Numbered from the stretch's first letter, positions 10,091 through 21,720 are shown. The stretch is 64,000 bases of DNA from Miscanthus floridulus (GCF_019320115.1 NC_089587.1:84678384-84742383); one strand, 5' to 3'. Program-made: numbers and translations. Notes: generated by a model not told the origin, from the letters alone.

Positions 10091-11828
10091 TTAAGCAACC
10101 TTTATATTACCATCTGGCTGCCATCACCGCGCTCGATGCGCCTCAACGCCGCCGTGTCGCGCCAACAGCTCGTCGCCAGCGCCCGACCACGCCGTCCACA
10201 CGCATCGCCGCTCGAGCAAGCTACTGTGTGCATTTTTTGAAATCTTATTAGAGGTACACATAGTTCAACTTGGAATTACTTTCGATAAGCGTGTAGAAAT
10301 TCATTTAAATGATAGAAAATATTAAATCTATTAAAAATTCTGGAAACTCCAACATGACAACTTAAATGTTGTCTATTACATGTAAAAATGTAATTAGGGG
10401 TATATAAAATAATTATTTTGCATGTTACTTCACAAGGGTGTATTAATTAGTTAGTTAAAAATAGAAAAATAACTTTTTTGCACAACAAGTGGCAATGTAA
10501 ATCCACAAATATCAACAGCATGGTAAAGGTAAGGTTGTGTCCAATTTTGAGGTGCATACGAGTTCAAACATATTATGAGGTATTCAAATCTCAAAGTTTG
10601 ACTTGAGTTGTATGAAACAATGTGAGAGGATTATCCATTTTGTGAACAACATACACTCTAATTTTTGTAAAATCTTATGAAACTTTTATGTCAAGCTTAT
10701 ACGTCAATAAATTGATTGTATGGCAATTTTCAGATTTTTTGGAGAAGTTTTAGATATTATTACCATTATTTTATAATAAGGTTGTAACTAGAAGTTTGAA
10801 TTATCCCTAGCAAAAATTTAAACATATCATCTATTTTCAATATACGAGCTATAATAGAACATAGATACTTAAAATATATTTTTTAAGATTTTTTTAAATA
10901 TTATTTGAGATACATGTAGTTCAAATTGTAATTACTTTCAATAAACCTACAAAAAATCATTTAAACTTATATGAGTTAGAAATTTTTTGAAACTTCTACA
11001 AGGCAACTTATATGTAGTCTATTGTATATATAAAATATATTGGTGTATAATAGATAATTAATTTTGTGTGTTACTTCACAATGGTGCAATAAAAAGAAAA
11101 AAGAAAAAGAAAAACATTAAGCAGAGAAAGAATGAACCAAGCCCATTTTAGCCCAAATGGCCCAAATATTTTTCGCCGTCTATCGCCGATCCTGTGGTTC
11201 TGATTGCACCCTCATGGTATAAATCGCGTTCATTTGTGATACTTGCATTGTAGTTTTCCGGATGAGCACATCTATGTCACTTATTCTAAATTAGTGTCAC
11301 CTAGATAGCCATTGTCAACATCAAGCTCAAAACATAGCATGTAACATGCACCGTCAATGTTGAAATATAAAGCTATTCCATCTAAATGAAAATTTCTCCC
11401 ATCATAGGTCTGGCAAAAGAAAATTCAAAATTAAGAGTACATGGGAAAGTTAAACCATGTATACAAACCATGATATTTAATTACATTTCATACAATGTGG
11501 AAAGTTCATGGATATAATACATTTCATTAAATTCAAATTCTCAACAAAATTAAAATTTTGCTCGTGCATGGAAATTTTGCTCCTCATAAGAATATTTTTA
11601 ATTTAAATGTATTTCTATTTAAACAATAAACATGTTGATTGATTTTGTTAAATGGGCTCAAATATCATGTCCTGAGATGTTTCTTCTAAGGCCCAGCTCC
11701 GCATAATCGTTCATCTACAAAACGACGATCAAGATCTCAACTAGCATAAAATAGATCTATAAAACCGTTCTAAGGCCTAGCTCCTCCACGTTTCAACCCT
11801 ACCTATCCGTCCCCTGGCCACACCCCTC

Positions 11829-12675
11829 GTGGCGCCACCAGTGCCCCCCGTCCACGGGTGGCGCTCACGCGCGCCACCGGTCGCCTATCGTCGCGGCACT
11901 GCTAGCCCCCCACCGGCCACCCTCGCCCCTGCGCGCGTCGCCGGTCATCCATCGTCGCGGCGCCGCCAGCCTCTCTGGAGATCCGCCACCACTCTTGACC
12001 CATCATCATCCTGCGGTCCTGCCTGGCGCATCATCGAATCCGAGATATTCTTCCATCCCCTCTAAGCTGTTCTTAGATCCATGTGCAAATTGGTATCGTC
12101 TGATTCTGTGCGTAGTCATGTGGGATTGGGCTTCTACTAAACCATTCGCTTGCAAATTGCTCTGGTAAGTTTTTGGGCAGTATTTTTTACCTTGCATCCT
12201 TCTTTTGTGGGCCCCATTGGTCTCTCAGATTCATAGTCTAGTAGGGATTCCATTGTGCCAGTGATGAACTAAGTTTGCAGTGGTAAGTTTCTGAAAGCTT
12301 TAATTCATAGACTACAAGGTCTACTTGCTAGCTGTTCCTATCAAGTTTTCTCTACCATATCATCGATCCTATGTCCATCACATTTATGCATTATAGCTAG
12401 TATGTTGTTTGTATTATTTTGCCTAATTGAATTCCTGCTATATCTGATTGATGCCCTTAATTCTTTTTCCTCTACATGCTGCTCTTGAGGGAAAGTGGTC
12501 TTAACTGGAATGGTAGTACTGACAGAGTGTGCCGGTAACTGAGTACCCTGATGAGGTTTGGATTGGGGAGAACCCCTTTAAGCCTGGTAGTGGTATGTTC
12601 TGTTGGACCATCAACCCCAAGTGTTTTCATCTCCCTGAGTTAGATGACTACCGGTGCATAGTCCCTACAAGAGGT
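11829..12675 (+). pseudogene. Gene-like 5' part inside the CACTA element, source unknown
   Basis: A GC-rich segment with an ATG at 11829 encodes 78 residues rich in Pro, Arg and Ala. Downstream are strong donor-like sites GTAAGTTTTT (about 12163) and GTAAGTTTCT (about 12282). An exon-like segment at about 12525-12671 reads VTEYPDEVWIGENPFKPGSG and more before GAG|GTGTGAGT. I do not recognise this protein. The sharp GC shift and intact splice-site look, inside a CACTA element without transposase, suggest host sequence taken up by the transposon. Whether it joins the CCT1-like exons further on in a chimeric transcript is unknown. Confidence 0.35.
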
Positions 12676-13904
12676 GTGAGTACTTAATTTTGCATTTGTT
12701 TTTTTTCTGTATTTGCTTTTATTTGCTTTTTGAAGTTTGTGCTAATCTTATTTTGATATCTTTAATTACTACTAACTTAGTATTTTAATGCCATATTACT
12801 TTTTAAAAAAACTTCACGGGAAGGAGCAGACCGAACCCCCGCTTTAAATTAAGGAGATGCAGGGCTCGAACCCGGGTCTCTAGACTAATGTCATATTACT
12901 TTTTTATAACAGTTTGCAATTAAGTGAAACTAACCAGTTTTCTTTTTCAAGTCATTTTGTCACTGATCCTAGTTTGCTACTGTTGTCATAATCTAAAATG
13001 TTTTCATTTATTTGCGGATAAAACCTTGTTTTCTAACTTGCTTTCCACTTCCACCACTCCTTAGACAAGGTAATTTCTATTATGCATTTGACTGCATATT
13101 AGCAAAAGGAATTGTCCTTTGAAAGAAAAAGGTAGCAACACTGAAATAACTTTTTTAAGAATGAGTTCCTTACTAGTTTGTATCAATCTTGAAGTCCAAG
13201 TTATTAGCCTAATAGATCACTTTCTCATTTCTCACTTGTTGACTTGTTGTCCTGCTCAGCCTGTCAGTATTCAAAATTTCAACTAGGCCATATCATTTGA
13301 CGACGTTGGTTTACTAATGGAATTTCTGTGGGGTTGGGTGTAACTTGATCGTCAAAAATTTCCTAATACCGTTATTTGACATTGCAGGAAACAAATGCTA
13401 ACTTGGATGAGATAGTTGAGCTAGCAAAGTAGCTCTAGGTTAGTGTAATCTAAGTTGCTAGCACTTGGGCTGTACGAAAGTGTAGTGCATTTCTCTGTTT
13501 GCTCAATTTTATGTTTCATCTGAACTAAATGTAAGATGAGACCAATATCAAGCCATTGTGGGGAACCACACAACTCTTTTTGCATCCACGCTACATGCAT
13601 GGAGCTGCTACTAGGTTGGTATCTTGGAATTTTTTTGTATTAGACAAAGTTATGGACTCAAAAGTGTGTTGTACAAAACTATAGTGGAGTGACTGTTATG
13701 GACTCAAGAGGATTTTTTTGTCATGACTTTAGTGGTTATCTGCATTTGTGCTCTTATAATTCTCTTGAGATCAGTAATAATGTGCTGTTATGGTTTCTGC
13801 CTCACAGAATTTATCTTAGTAGCTAACTGCTATGGTTTCACTGCCTTTCTATTGGCATTGCTTTGAACTATTTGATGTAAGTCATCCTGACTTTTATTTC
13901 TTAG

Positions 13905-14443
13905 GTTGTTGAGGCAGTTCAAGGTGTGAAGATTACAAATACCAAGGGAAAAGTGAAGTATCCAATCAAGGTCAGTCAATGACATTTGGTTACAACACTG
14001 CTCCACTAAATATATTCTATCATATGGATTTGTTATGTTGTGAATAAGACATCTTTGCGATATCCTTTTGATCAATTTACTTTTCCACTGCTTACGTACT
14101 CTGTAGTGGCACTTGTTGCCATATTATTGTCTAGACAATGTGCTCTACCAAAACATTCAATTAGGATGTTCGATGTTAACTATAGCATGAACTGCTTTAG
14201 ACCATCTAGGTGGTCCTTCTACCCATGCTGGGTCAAAGACCTTGATGATTGGTTGCTTAGTAGTGCATGGACAACAACTTTTAAACATGTATTATTGTTC
14301 TCTTTAATCTCCCAGGTTTGGTGTTAATTGTTCTTATTGTTGAGTTCTTTCATAAATTTAGCTTGTAACTATGGGTTTTATCTAATCTTTAGAGCATCAA
14401 TATTTTGAAAGCTCATGGTAAAAGTGCCAAGGATAGTTACCTG
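13905..14443 (+). pseudogene. Captured CCT1 (TCP-1 alpha chaperonin) gene fragment
   Basis: Exon 13905-13970 follows TTTCTTAG and precedes GTCAGTC; its 22 codons read VVEAVQGVKITNTKGKVKYP and IK. The next exon begins at 14393 after ATCTTTAG and reads SINILKAHGKSAKDSYL before similarity is lost near 14443. Joined in phase 0, these are recognisable as the segment of the cytosolic group II chaperonin alpha subunit with the KYPIKSINILKAHGKSAKDS signature. The parent protein is a subunit of the CCT ring that folds actin and tubulin. Only about 40 of some 545 residues remain, so this is a pseudogene fragment with its intron kept, i.e. a DNA-level capture. Identification is from remembered family sequence. 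Confidence 0.65.
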
Positions 14444-14692
14444 CCATGTTATAAGGTTACTTGTACAAGATGCACTTGAGTAGTGTGGTATATCGTTTTC
14501 TAGGTAGCAACGTAACATGTACAAGATGCTTAAAATTTTGTTCACAATATTGCTCATACAATGTAGAGATCATTGTATTTCTTTTATCCTCAAAGTCAAT
14601 GTTTGTAGTTTGTGAACTGAAGAGTGTTTAATGTTGTCATGTGATAGTCCTTAGTATGGGGCCTAATTTTCCCTTCATCTATTGATTTGTAG

Positions 14693-14833
14693 GAAAACCA
14701 AGATAGCAGCCCGCCACAAACACAACTCATAGCTACCACAACGGAAGGTACAAGTACTGGTCGGAGCAAGATAGAGTTTGAGTGGAGCGCACAAGTGATG
14801 GGATGGTCAATGTCAAGTCAACCTTTGCTATAG
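14693..14833 (+). pseudogene. Last exon-like segment of the CACTA-borne gene
   Basis: After ATTTGTAG a frame reads ENQDSSPPQTQLIATTTEGT, then STGRSKIEFEW, and ends with a stop at 14831-14833. Serine/threonine-rich, not recognised. It could be the 3' exon of a chimeric transcript with the CCT1 piece upstream. Confidence 0.3.
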
Positions 14834-15261
14834 TGCTACACATAGTTCATTACATTTTGATGTGTTCAAACTAGCTAGTGTGTGTCGGATACCTTATGTG
14901 TTTCAGCTGTGCGTGTGTTATCGACTAAGTTTGACATTGGATGTGTTTCAGCTTTGGGTACGTGGCAATAGGTATTTCTAGCAACATTGGGTGTGATGCA
15001 ATAGTAACTATTGCAACACCCACGATGGTTGCCTATACTATGGGTTGCAACACTACATGGCGTTACAACAACACTCCTTGGTGTTGCAATAGGGAAAAAC
15101 CTATTGCAACACCAAAATGAGTCATTGGGCAAACCTTTTGCCATGGTTACTATGGCAACGCCTGCCAATGAAAAAAAGTGTTGCAATTTTGTCTATCGCA
15201 ACCATTTTTGGTATAGTGCAACACTTTTAGGCCATTGCATCAGGGGTAAAACCTTGTAGTG

Positions 15262-15432
15262 ATAAGAAGGCCTCCACACCATACTTGTTAAAGAAGAAGA
15301 AAAATGACAAGGTGGTGGCCATCAAGGTGAACAAGCAAGCCAACAATAGGGTCAAATGCTTTTAGGTGCCAAAGGAAATCATTTCTAACATGAAGAGCAC
15401 CAAAAAGGTTTGGATCCCAAAAGGGAAGTGAG
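15262..15432 (+). pseudogene. C-terminal remnant of Sirevirus A gag
   Basis: The frame resumes after the CACTA element with KKASTPYLLKKKKNDKVVAI, a stop at about 15363, and a KKVWIPKGK end with a final stop. No protease follows, so the element lacks pol rather than having it hidden by the CACTA insertion. Confidence 0.6.
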
Positions 15433-16784
15433 AAGTCCTATGGACTTTGGGAATTTGGAGACTTGGCAAAATATGGATGCATTTCATGGGGTGCATCATG
15501 ATGGACAAAATCATTACCAAGTGGGTTAGTAAATACTATGAACTCAAATTCCCCTTCCCATGTTAGGTAACTAGATTCAATTTACTTCAATTGATATTAG
15601 ATTTAAATTTTTCTACAATAAGTATTTTTAGCATCTAGTTACTCTTCATGCCTAGGTTTACATTTGCATTCTTATATATTTTGTCATGCATACACTAGGT
15701 ACTTCATATGGTAGGCTTGCTCGATTTTACTCTTATTCCTTGGAGCAATCCTACATGGTTTAAAATTGTTTAGGAGCATGGCACATAGCTTGTCCTTCAA
15801 TTGTTCATCTAATATATGTCAAAGTCCAAATTATAGATAATTTCTCCCAAATATTACCTTCGAAAATGACTCTCACATTTATGTGATGTCATCTTTCAAG
15901 TGGTATTTTTTATTCTAAAATCAATGTGCATATTTCCTACAAGTATTCTATACTTGTGTGCACAAATTTAGGGGGAGGTTACTCTACAAGTTGGATGCTT
16001 TGAGACTAACACCTTTTTAAGCTTATCATGTATGTAGTAGTCTCATTATAAGGAAAATAGAGTCTCCAGAGTTAAGCATCATACTTTAAATTTTCACCAC
16101 CGATTGCAAGTGGTAGAAATCAAATTTATTTTCACATGTGGTATTTCTAAACCGATATCATCATGTTGATTTCATTTTGATATTTATATGCTTTCTCCAT
16201 ACATTATATAGATTAAATTCCCTTGTGCAATACTTTGCCAATTATGCATATGATTTGCCTTCTATCATATGTATATATATATTTAGGGGGAGCTTAGTCT
16301 ATATAAAGTGAGAGTCAAATTTTGTGATCTATTTCACTCTATACACAAAGGATCACAAAGTTTGCCCCTCCCTTATACTACTAATGTCTTCTTTTGGGTG
16401 TTTGATTCCAAAGGGGGAGAATTTAGAGGACCAAAAGCAAGCATTAATAAGTAGGACCAAAAGCTAGATCATTTACAAGTGGTAATGGTCTACAAGTGGT
16501 GTCTACAAGTGATGATAGTCCGAGAAAGGGAGGATAGTGGATTATAGATTAGCCTATATAATAGGGAGAATTTATAGGAAGCAAGGCTTAAATCCATAAT
16601 ACCACATGGGGACATTTGCAAGGGCAAGATAAGTTTTTATGTAGTCTTACAAGTAGTATCTTTTAGCATCATATAATCTTGCCCCTTGCATTGCATCCTA
16701 GCAAGTAGGTAGTTTTTAAATTTCAAAATTCTATTATTTGCTTACTTTGGTCATGTTGTCATCAATCACCAAAAAGGGGGAGAT
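15433..16784 (+). other. Non-coding 3' region of Sirevirus A with polypurine tracts
   Basis: About 1.35 kb without a coding frame. TTTAGGGGGAGGTT, TTTAGGGGGAGCTT and AAAGGGGGAGAATTT occur at about 15963, 16275 and 16412. The probable functional polypurine tract AAAAAGGGGGAGAT ends immediately before the 3' LTR at 16784. Confidence 0.7.
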
Positions 16785-18222
16785 TGTAAGGAAAATGGAT
16801 CCTAGGCCTATTTACTTTAGATTTTGGTGTTTGATGACCAACACAATCAAATTGGACTAATGAATTTATAAGTGTTTGTTTTGTAGTTCAATAGGGTGCA
16901 AGACATGACTTGAACAGAGGCGACGTGATGATCCGATGATCAACACCTCAAGCAAGACCTTAAGAGCACAAGAGAAGACCCAAGATATCAAGCAAAGTCC
17001 AAGCATAAAGATAGGAACCAAGTTGCATGCAAGATCGCGAAGAAACGAGCTCACAGAAGTGACCGGACGCTAGACCGGACGCTGGAAGAAAGTGATCGGA
17101 CGCTAAACAAGTGAATCGACCGGACGCACTGATGGCACTGTTCATCAGTCTGACAACACACTCAGCAAGTGACCGAACGCTGGCGGCAAACCGACTGGAC
17201 GCTAGACAGCAGCGTCCGATCGAGTATAGAGAGGTTCCAGAGCGGCGAACTTGCGACCAGACGTGTCCGGTGGCAAGTGACCGGACGTTGGCAGTGTCCA
17301 ATCAGTTGTTCGTGGCTCCAACGGTCGGGACGACCAGACGCGTCCAATCAAGATGACTCCAGCGTCCGGTCAGTAGCAGAAAAGCGGGACTTTGTCCCCA
17401 ATGGTTACTTTCTTAGTGGAGCTTATAAATACAACACCCAACCGACTATTTGAGCATCGTGGAGCTAACAAAACATACCAAGGGTGTTGATACACCATTT
17501 TAGTGATCTCCACTTGCTTAGTGTTTAGTGATTCATTAGGTGATTAGCATAGGTGCTTTGCGAAGTACTTAGGTTGATTAGACCACCGCTTATGCGCTTG
17601 CTCTAGGTTTAGGCCTAGTGTTTAGTGAGGGTTGCATACCTCTTACCACTCGATGTTTGCGCGCACCATTGTTGTACATCAGAGGGGCTTGTAGTCTTAT
17701 GAGATCATACCAAATGAGTTTGTGGTGTGGCCACCACCGTGTACCGGAGGGAACAAGGCCTGTGTCGTTTCGACTGGAAGATTGATAGTGAAGACAGTGG
17801 GGAGCATCCGAGAGAGGCTTGCCGAAAGGCACGTTGGAGACCCACTTACGCGTGGGGAAGGCCCAAGGCTATCCATGGAGTTACCCAACTGGGAGCTTGG
17901 CCCTTACTAGGGATTCCTTGCGAGGGGCTCCAACGAGGACCAGGGGAAGCTTGCGTGCTTCTCAATACCTCAGTAAAAATACCAGAGTTGTCAACGAGAG
18001 TTTGCATATCTCTACCTTGCTCTTTAGCTTCTGCATTTACATTAATTGTATTACTTCTTTTATGGTAGAGATAGCAACACACTAGCAAAACTGTAGTTGT
18101 ACATTTAGATAGTTTATCTATTGCATAGGTTTTGCTAGGGTTAGAAAAAGAGGCCATTATAAGGAGTTAGATTTTTAAGTTGCCTAATCCAGCCCCCCTC
18201 TTAGGCGTCATGGTCCCTTTCA
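16785..18222 (+). repeat. 3' LTR of Sirevirus A
   Basis: 1,438 bases, collinear with the 5' LTR, TGTAAGG to CTTTCA. TATA-like box at 17423-17432. Followed by the target duplication CTAGG. Confidence 0.9.
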
Positions 18223-18611
18223 CTAGGTGAAATCGCCGCAACTTGGAATGGCGGCGCGTGCGGTGCTGTAGGGACGGAGTCGCCAACTTGCCCACATGGC
18301 CAGGGCTGCTCGACGGTGGTGGCTGCTGCTCAGCAAAGGAAGAAGAGAAGAGAAGAGGAGAAAGAAGAAGATGACAGGTGGGGCCCGCGCGCCAGTGAGA
18401 GGGAGAGGGGCGGACCCAACTATGGCTCAGGGGCATCAGATGTCCAAAACAAAAATTTCTCTCTCCTCAACTAGCTGCAACTAGTCCACTGTGTTCTGTG
18501 GCCTAATTTCACCGAACCAGTGTGTCTTCTGGCAAAATGCTAAAAAGTGGGTGTCCGCTAGCTAATGACCATCATTTTGTATGTCCAACAACCAATTCTC
18601 CCTATATTTTA

Positions 18612-18786
18612 TGATGTTTGAAAAGTACCCATGCGATATTCTTTTAAAATTTTCTCTACTATGTGTTTTTATTTTTTTCCTTATACTTTGCTCTAGATTT
18701 CATTATTCTTTATTTGTGTTATTTATTTATTTATTTATTTATTTTTATGTATATTATAATATCAATTTCATGAACCTAAACTGAGA
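18612..18786 (+). repeat. Host tandem repeat, segment between the MULE and the solo LTR
   Basis: Begins TGATGTTTGAAAAGTA and ends ACCTAAACTGAGA. It aligns with 20945-21105 (GGATGTTTGAAAAGTAT to ACCTAAAACTAGA), so it is one part of a duplicated unit that was split by two insertions. Confidence 0.8.
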
Positions 18787-18791
18787 ACGTT

Positions 18792-20690
18792 TGAAAGCTC
18801 TAGTTTGGTTTTAGTGAATTGATGAAACCCTAGGTGTTAACCTAGTTTATCAAGTGATCATGAGACAGGTAGCATATTCCAAGTGGTGAAGCAAATGAAG
18901 ATCATGACATGATGATGGCGATGCCATGGTGATGATCAAGTGCTTGGTCTTGAAAAGAAGAAAGAGAAAAACAAAAGACTTAAGACAAAGGTATAAATGG
19001 TAGGAGCCATTTTGTTTTGGTGATCAAGACACTTAGTGAGTGTGATCACATTTAGGATTGATAGTCGTACTATTAAGAGGGGTGAAACTCGTATCGGAAT
19101 GTAGTTATCTAAGTGCCACTAGATGCTCTAACTCATTGTATATGCATTTAGGACCTAGTGGAGTGCTAACACCCTTGAAAATGGTTGTGAAAATATGCTA
19201 ACATACGTGCACAAGGAGATACACCTGATGGTTGGCACATTTGAGCAAGGGTTAGGAACTTCACTAACGGAGTGTCCACCCGTAGTGTGCGAACAGTCTA
19301 ACGGTGCCACCGGTGCCCTATATAGAAAAGATGGAAGTCACTGTAAATGACCAGACGCTAGGTCACTTAGTGACCGAACGCTAGAGGGCAGCGTCTAGTC
19401 TCGCTGACGTGGCAGTGCATAGAGGAGACGCTGAGTGATCAGACGCTGGGTGAGTCCGGTCGAGCATGACTAGACACGTCCGGTCGTGATTTATCGTTTC
19501 TGGATGCTTACTGGAAACGACCAGACGCTGAGGTCCAGCGTTCGATTACTTCGCAACCAGACACTGAGGTCCAGCATCCAATCACTTCGTAGCAGCGCGT
19601 TCGGTCATCACTTAACCGTTGGGATCAGGCGCTCGGTATTTGAAGAAAGGTGACACATGACGTGCATCGCACGACCAGATGCTGAGGTCCAGCATCCGGA
19701 TAATCTGACCGGTGCGTTCGGTTGGCCCGTGTTCAGTGCAGTGAGGAGCCCAACGACTCTATTTCGTGGGGGCTTTTATTTAAGCCTCATGGCCGGCTCA
19801 AGCTCACTCTCTTGGCCATTGGTATTGACATAGCAACCTTGTGAGCTTAGCCAAAGCCCTTCCACTCATCTTCATCATTGATTCATCATCTTTGTGAGAT
19901 TAAAAGAGAATCCAAGTGCATTGCTTGAGTGTTTGCATCTAGAGGCACTTGGTGTTCGTGTTTTGCTGTGGGATTCACTTATTACTCTTAGTGGTTGCCG
20001 CCACCTAGATGGCTTGGAGCAGCGAGGATCGTCGAGCGGGGTTGGTGATTGTCTCCGGCTCTGATCATGGTGATTGTGAGGGGTTCTTGACCTTTCCCTG
20101 GCGGAGAGTCAAAAGATACTCTAGTGGATTGCTCGTGGCTTGTGTGATCCTTATCTTGTATTGGTTGTGCGGCACCCTATTGAGGGTTTGGTGTGTAATG
20201 CCAATTAACGTGTGAACCTCCAAGTGAGTGAATTGCCACAACGAGGAGTAGCTTGCCGGCAAGCAAGTGAAACTCGGTAAAAAATCATTGTGTTTATCAT
20301 TTGATTCTGAGGTGATTGGTCTTTATTTATATTGATTCTTATGATTGATTGGTTCACTCCTCGATACGGTGGTATAACTATCTTGCTCTCTCTCTTTACA
20401 TTACCGCAAACTAGTTATCAAGCTCTTTAGTGTACCTAGTTGTGAGAGCTTGTTAGTTTGGTTAGTGTGGCTCTTTAGTTAGTCTTTGAGAGCACACTAA
20501 CTTAGTGTAGTGCCATAGCTATTGTGTGGTTAGAGACAATAGAAATTAAAATTGTGGTAGATGACTTGTATTTTTAGTAGGCTAGCGCAACACTTGCTTC
20601 ACCTCATAATTATCTAACCAATTTGATAAGTGTTGTTGTAGAAATTTTTATTTGGCTATTCATCCCCCCTCTAGCCATTAGGACCTTTCA
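18792..20690 (+). mobile_element. Solo LTR of a Sirevirus-like copia element
   Basis: 1,899 bases starting TGAAAGCTC and ending GACCTTTCA, flanked by the perfect 5-bp duplication ACGTT (18787-18791 and 20691-20695). There is no internal region, so it is the product of LTR-LTR recombination. A CpG-rich array of CCAGACGCTGAGGTCCAGCG-type motifs lies at about 19350-19735, ahead of TTTTATTTAAGC (about 19775). The end carries a C-rich CCCCCCTCTAGCC stretch comparable with the other Sirevirus LTRs. The 68-residue open frame at 20009-20215 lies within the LTR and is not a gene. Confidence 0.9.
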
Positions 20691-20695
20691 ACGTT

Positions 20696-20790
20696 CTTCT
20701 TACAAAGGTGTAACATTGTTTTTTGAATCTAGAACATCGTCTCTGCACAATAAAAGAAAATGTTATATCTTTATAAGATAAATGTTCACG

Positions 20791-20857
<67 letters not shown>

Positions 20858-21235
20858 ATGTTCTATAATGTATTTAATGATGGTATATGGTATATTTAGT
20901 TATGTTCACTTAATATACATATGATGTTTTAAGTATATTTTAGGATGTTTGAAAAGTATCACTGTGATGTTCTTTTGAAATTTTTCTCTATTACAAAGTC
21001 TTTATTTTTTCCCTTATGCTTTGTTCTAGATTTTATGATTTTTGTTTATGTTATGCATTTATTTATTTAAATATTATAATAACAATTTCATGAACCTAAA
21101 ACTAGAATATTGTTCTTCTAAACCGAGAATATTTTTCTTACGTAGACAAAACATTATTCTCTGAACCTAGAATATGGTCTCCGCTCAATAAAAGAAAATA
21201 TTTTATCTCCATAAGATAAATGTTCGTTAATAAAA
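20696..21235 (+). repeat. Host repeat: rest of unit 1 and most of unit 2
   Basis: The words AATAAAAGAAAATGTTATATC (about 20750) and AATAAAAGAAAATATTTTATC (about 21190) mark the ends of two tandem copies. Unit 2 runs from the AT microsatellite to about 21235 without interruption and shows what unit 1 looked like before the Mutator-like and LTR insertions. Confidence 0.7.
20793..20854. repeat. (AT)n microsatellite
   Basis: About 30 AT dinucleotides in a row at the junction of the two host-repeat units. Confidence 0.95.
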
Positions 21236-21569
21236 TTTTATCGGAATATCCATATGGGATCTTGTTTTGAAGGATTTATTAAAAGAAAACCGATGGTGCA
21301 AATCAGAATTTAATTTGGATATTTAGTTTTAGAGTTATAATTTTTTTAATTCGTTAAAAGTCACCGCATGCCACGTGGATGTGGTGGGCCCTGCACGATT
21401 GGCCAGCCTGCGCGCACCATGCGTCCGTGTGTTGCCGCCTGCGAAATTTCCCACGCTGCCGCTTTTCTCGCGTTGCCCGTCGGCGCGTGGAGTCATCCGA
21501 ACGGCCGGACCGTAGGAGCCCCGCACGCGGACGGATGCATTACCGTTTTTACAAAGGAAGTTCATCGAG
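21236..21569. other. Intergenic, GC shift without a recognised gene
   Basis: AT-rich until about 21360, then GC-rich. Short open frames occur on both strands but have no recognisable domain. Confidence 0.5.
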
Positions 21570-21720
21570 AACGAGCTCTGGCTCGGTTGGCAAGCGGTGC
21601 AGCCGTGCAGGTGAGCACGCTGCCCACCAGCGTTCGAACCCTGGGTTCGGCGCTGGTGTTCTCACTGGGATTTATTCCCATAATAACTTTCAGTGAAGCC
21701 TCTCAACGTGTGGTGTCATA
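21570..21720 (+). mobile_element. Candidate tRNA-derived SINE
   Basis: TGGCTCGGTTGG at 21579-21590 fits the pol III A-box consensus, and GCGTTCGAACCC at 21630-21641 fits the B-box at a normal distance of about 40 bases. GC-rich head and AT-richer tail. Exact ends and a target duplication were not found. Confidence 0.5.

Larger units (their letters stand above)
7377..15261. mobile_element. Non-autonomous CACTA (En/Spm) transposon with captured gene parts
   Basis: Termini read CACTACAAGGTTCTACC at 7377 and, reverse-complemented, CACTACAAGGTTTTACC at 15261, a 17-base inverted repeat with one mismatch. Flanking triplets are ACA (7374-7376) and ATA (15262-15264), an imperfect 3-bp duplication. 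Dense TTGCAATA/TATTGCAAC subterminal motifs fill about 7415-8080 and 14980-15245, typical of CACTA elements. No TNPD-like transposase is visible in 7.9 kb, so it is non-autonomous. The interior holds tRNA-like modules, a 155-bp tandem repeat and a spliced gene-like segment that includes CCT1-like exons. It inserted in the gag region of Sirevirus A, so it is younger than that element. Confidence 0.88.
3867..18222 (+). mobile_element. Sirevirus-like Ty1/copia element, gag-only (Sirevirus A)
   Basis: A complete LTR element: 5' LTR, tRNA-Met-type primer site, gag-like region, polypurine tracts and 3' LTR, flanked by the 5-bp duplication CTAGG (3862-3866 and 18223-18227). LTRs begin TGTAAGG and end CTTTCA. 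The gag-like region has two CCHC zinc knuckles, but there is no protease, integrase, reverse transcriptase or RNase H, so it must have depended on a partner for movement. GGGGGAG polypurine runs recur ahead of the 3' LTR (about 15963, 16275, 16412, 16771), a known Sirevirus trait. A count over about the first 178 LTR positions gives roughly 18 differences, so the insertion is old. It interrupts the Mutator-like element and is itself interrupted by a CACTA element. Confidence 0.9.
2903..18602. mobile_element. Non-autonomous Mutator-like element (Pack-MULE), split by a Sirevirus
   Basis: The ends are long terminal inverted repeats starting GGGAGAATTGGTTGTTG, about 265 bases each (2903 to about 3170, and about 18337-18602 reverse-complemented). 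They are flanked by a perfect 9-bp direct repeat, TATATTTTA, at 2894-2902 and 18603-18611. Nine-base duplications with long inverted repeats are diagnostic of Mutator-like elements. Removing the nested retrotransposon (3867-18222 plus one copy of its duplication) leaves about 1.3 kb. There is no transposase; instead the GC-rich interior carries a captured gene fragment, so Pack-MULE is the best description. It sits in the tandem host repeat, and an uninterrupted copy of the insertion site exists near 20925. Confidence 0.88.

Noticed and set aside
20009..20215. 68-residue open frame with a hydrophobic segment
   Set aside because: It is inside the Sirevirus-like solo LTR and shows no conservation signal.
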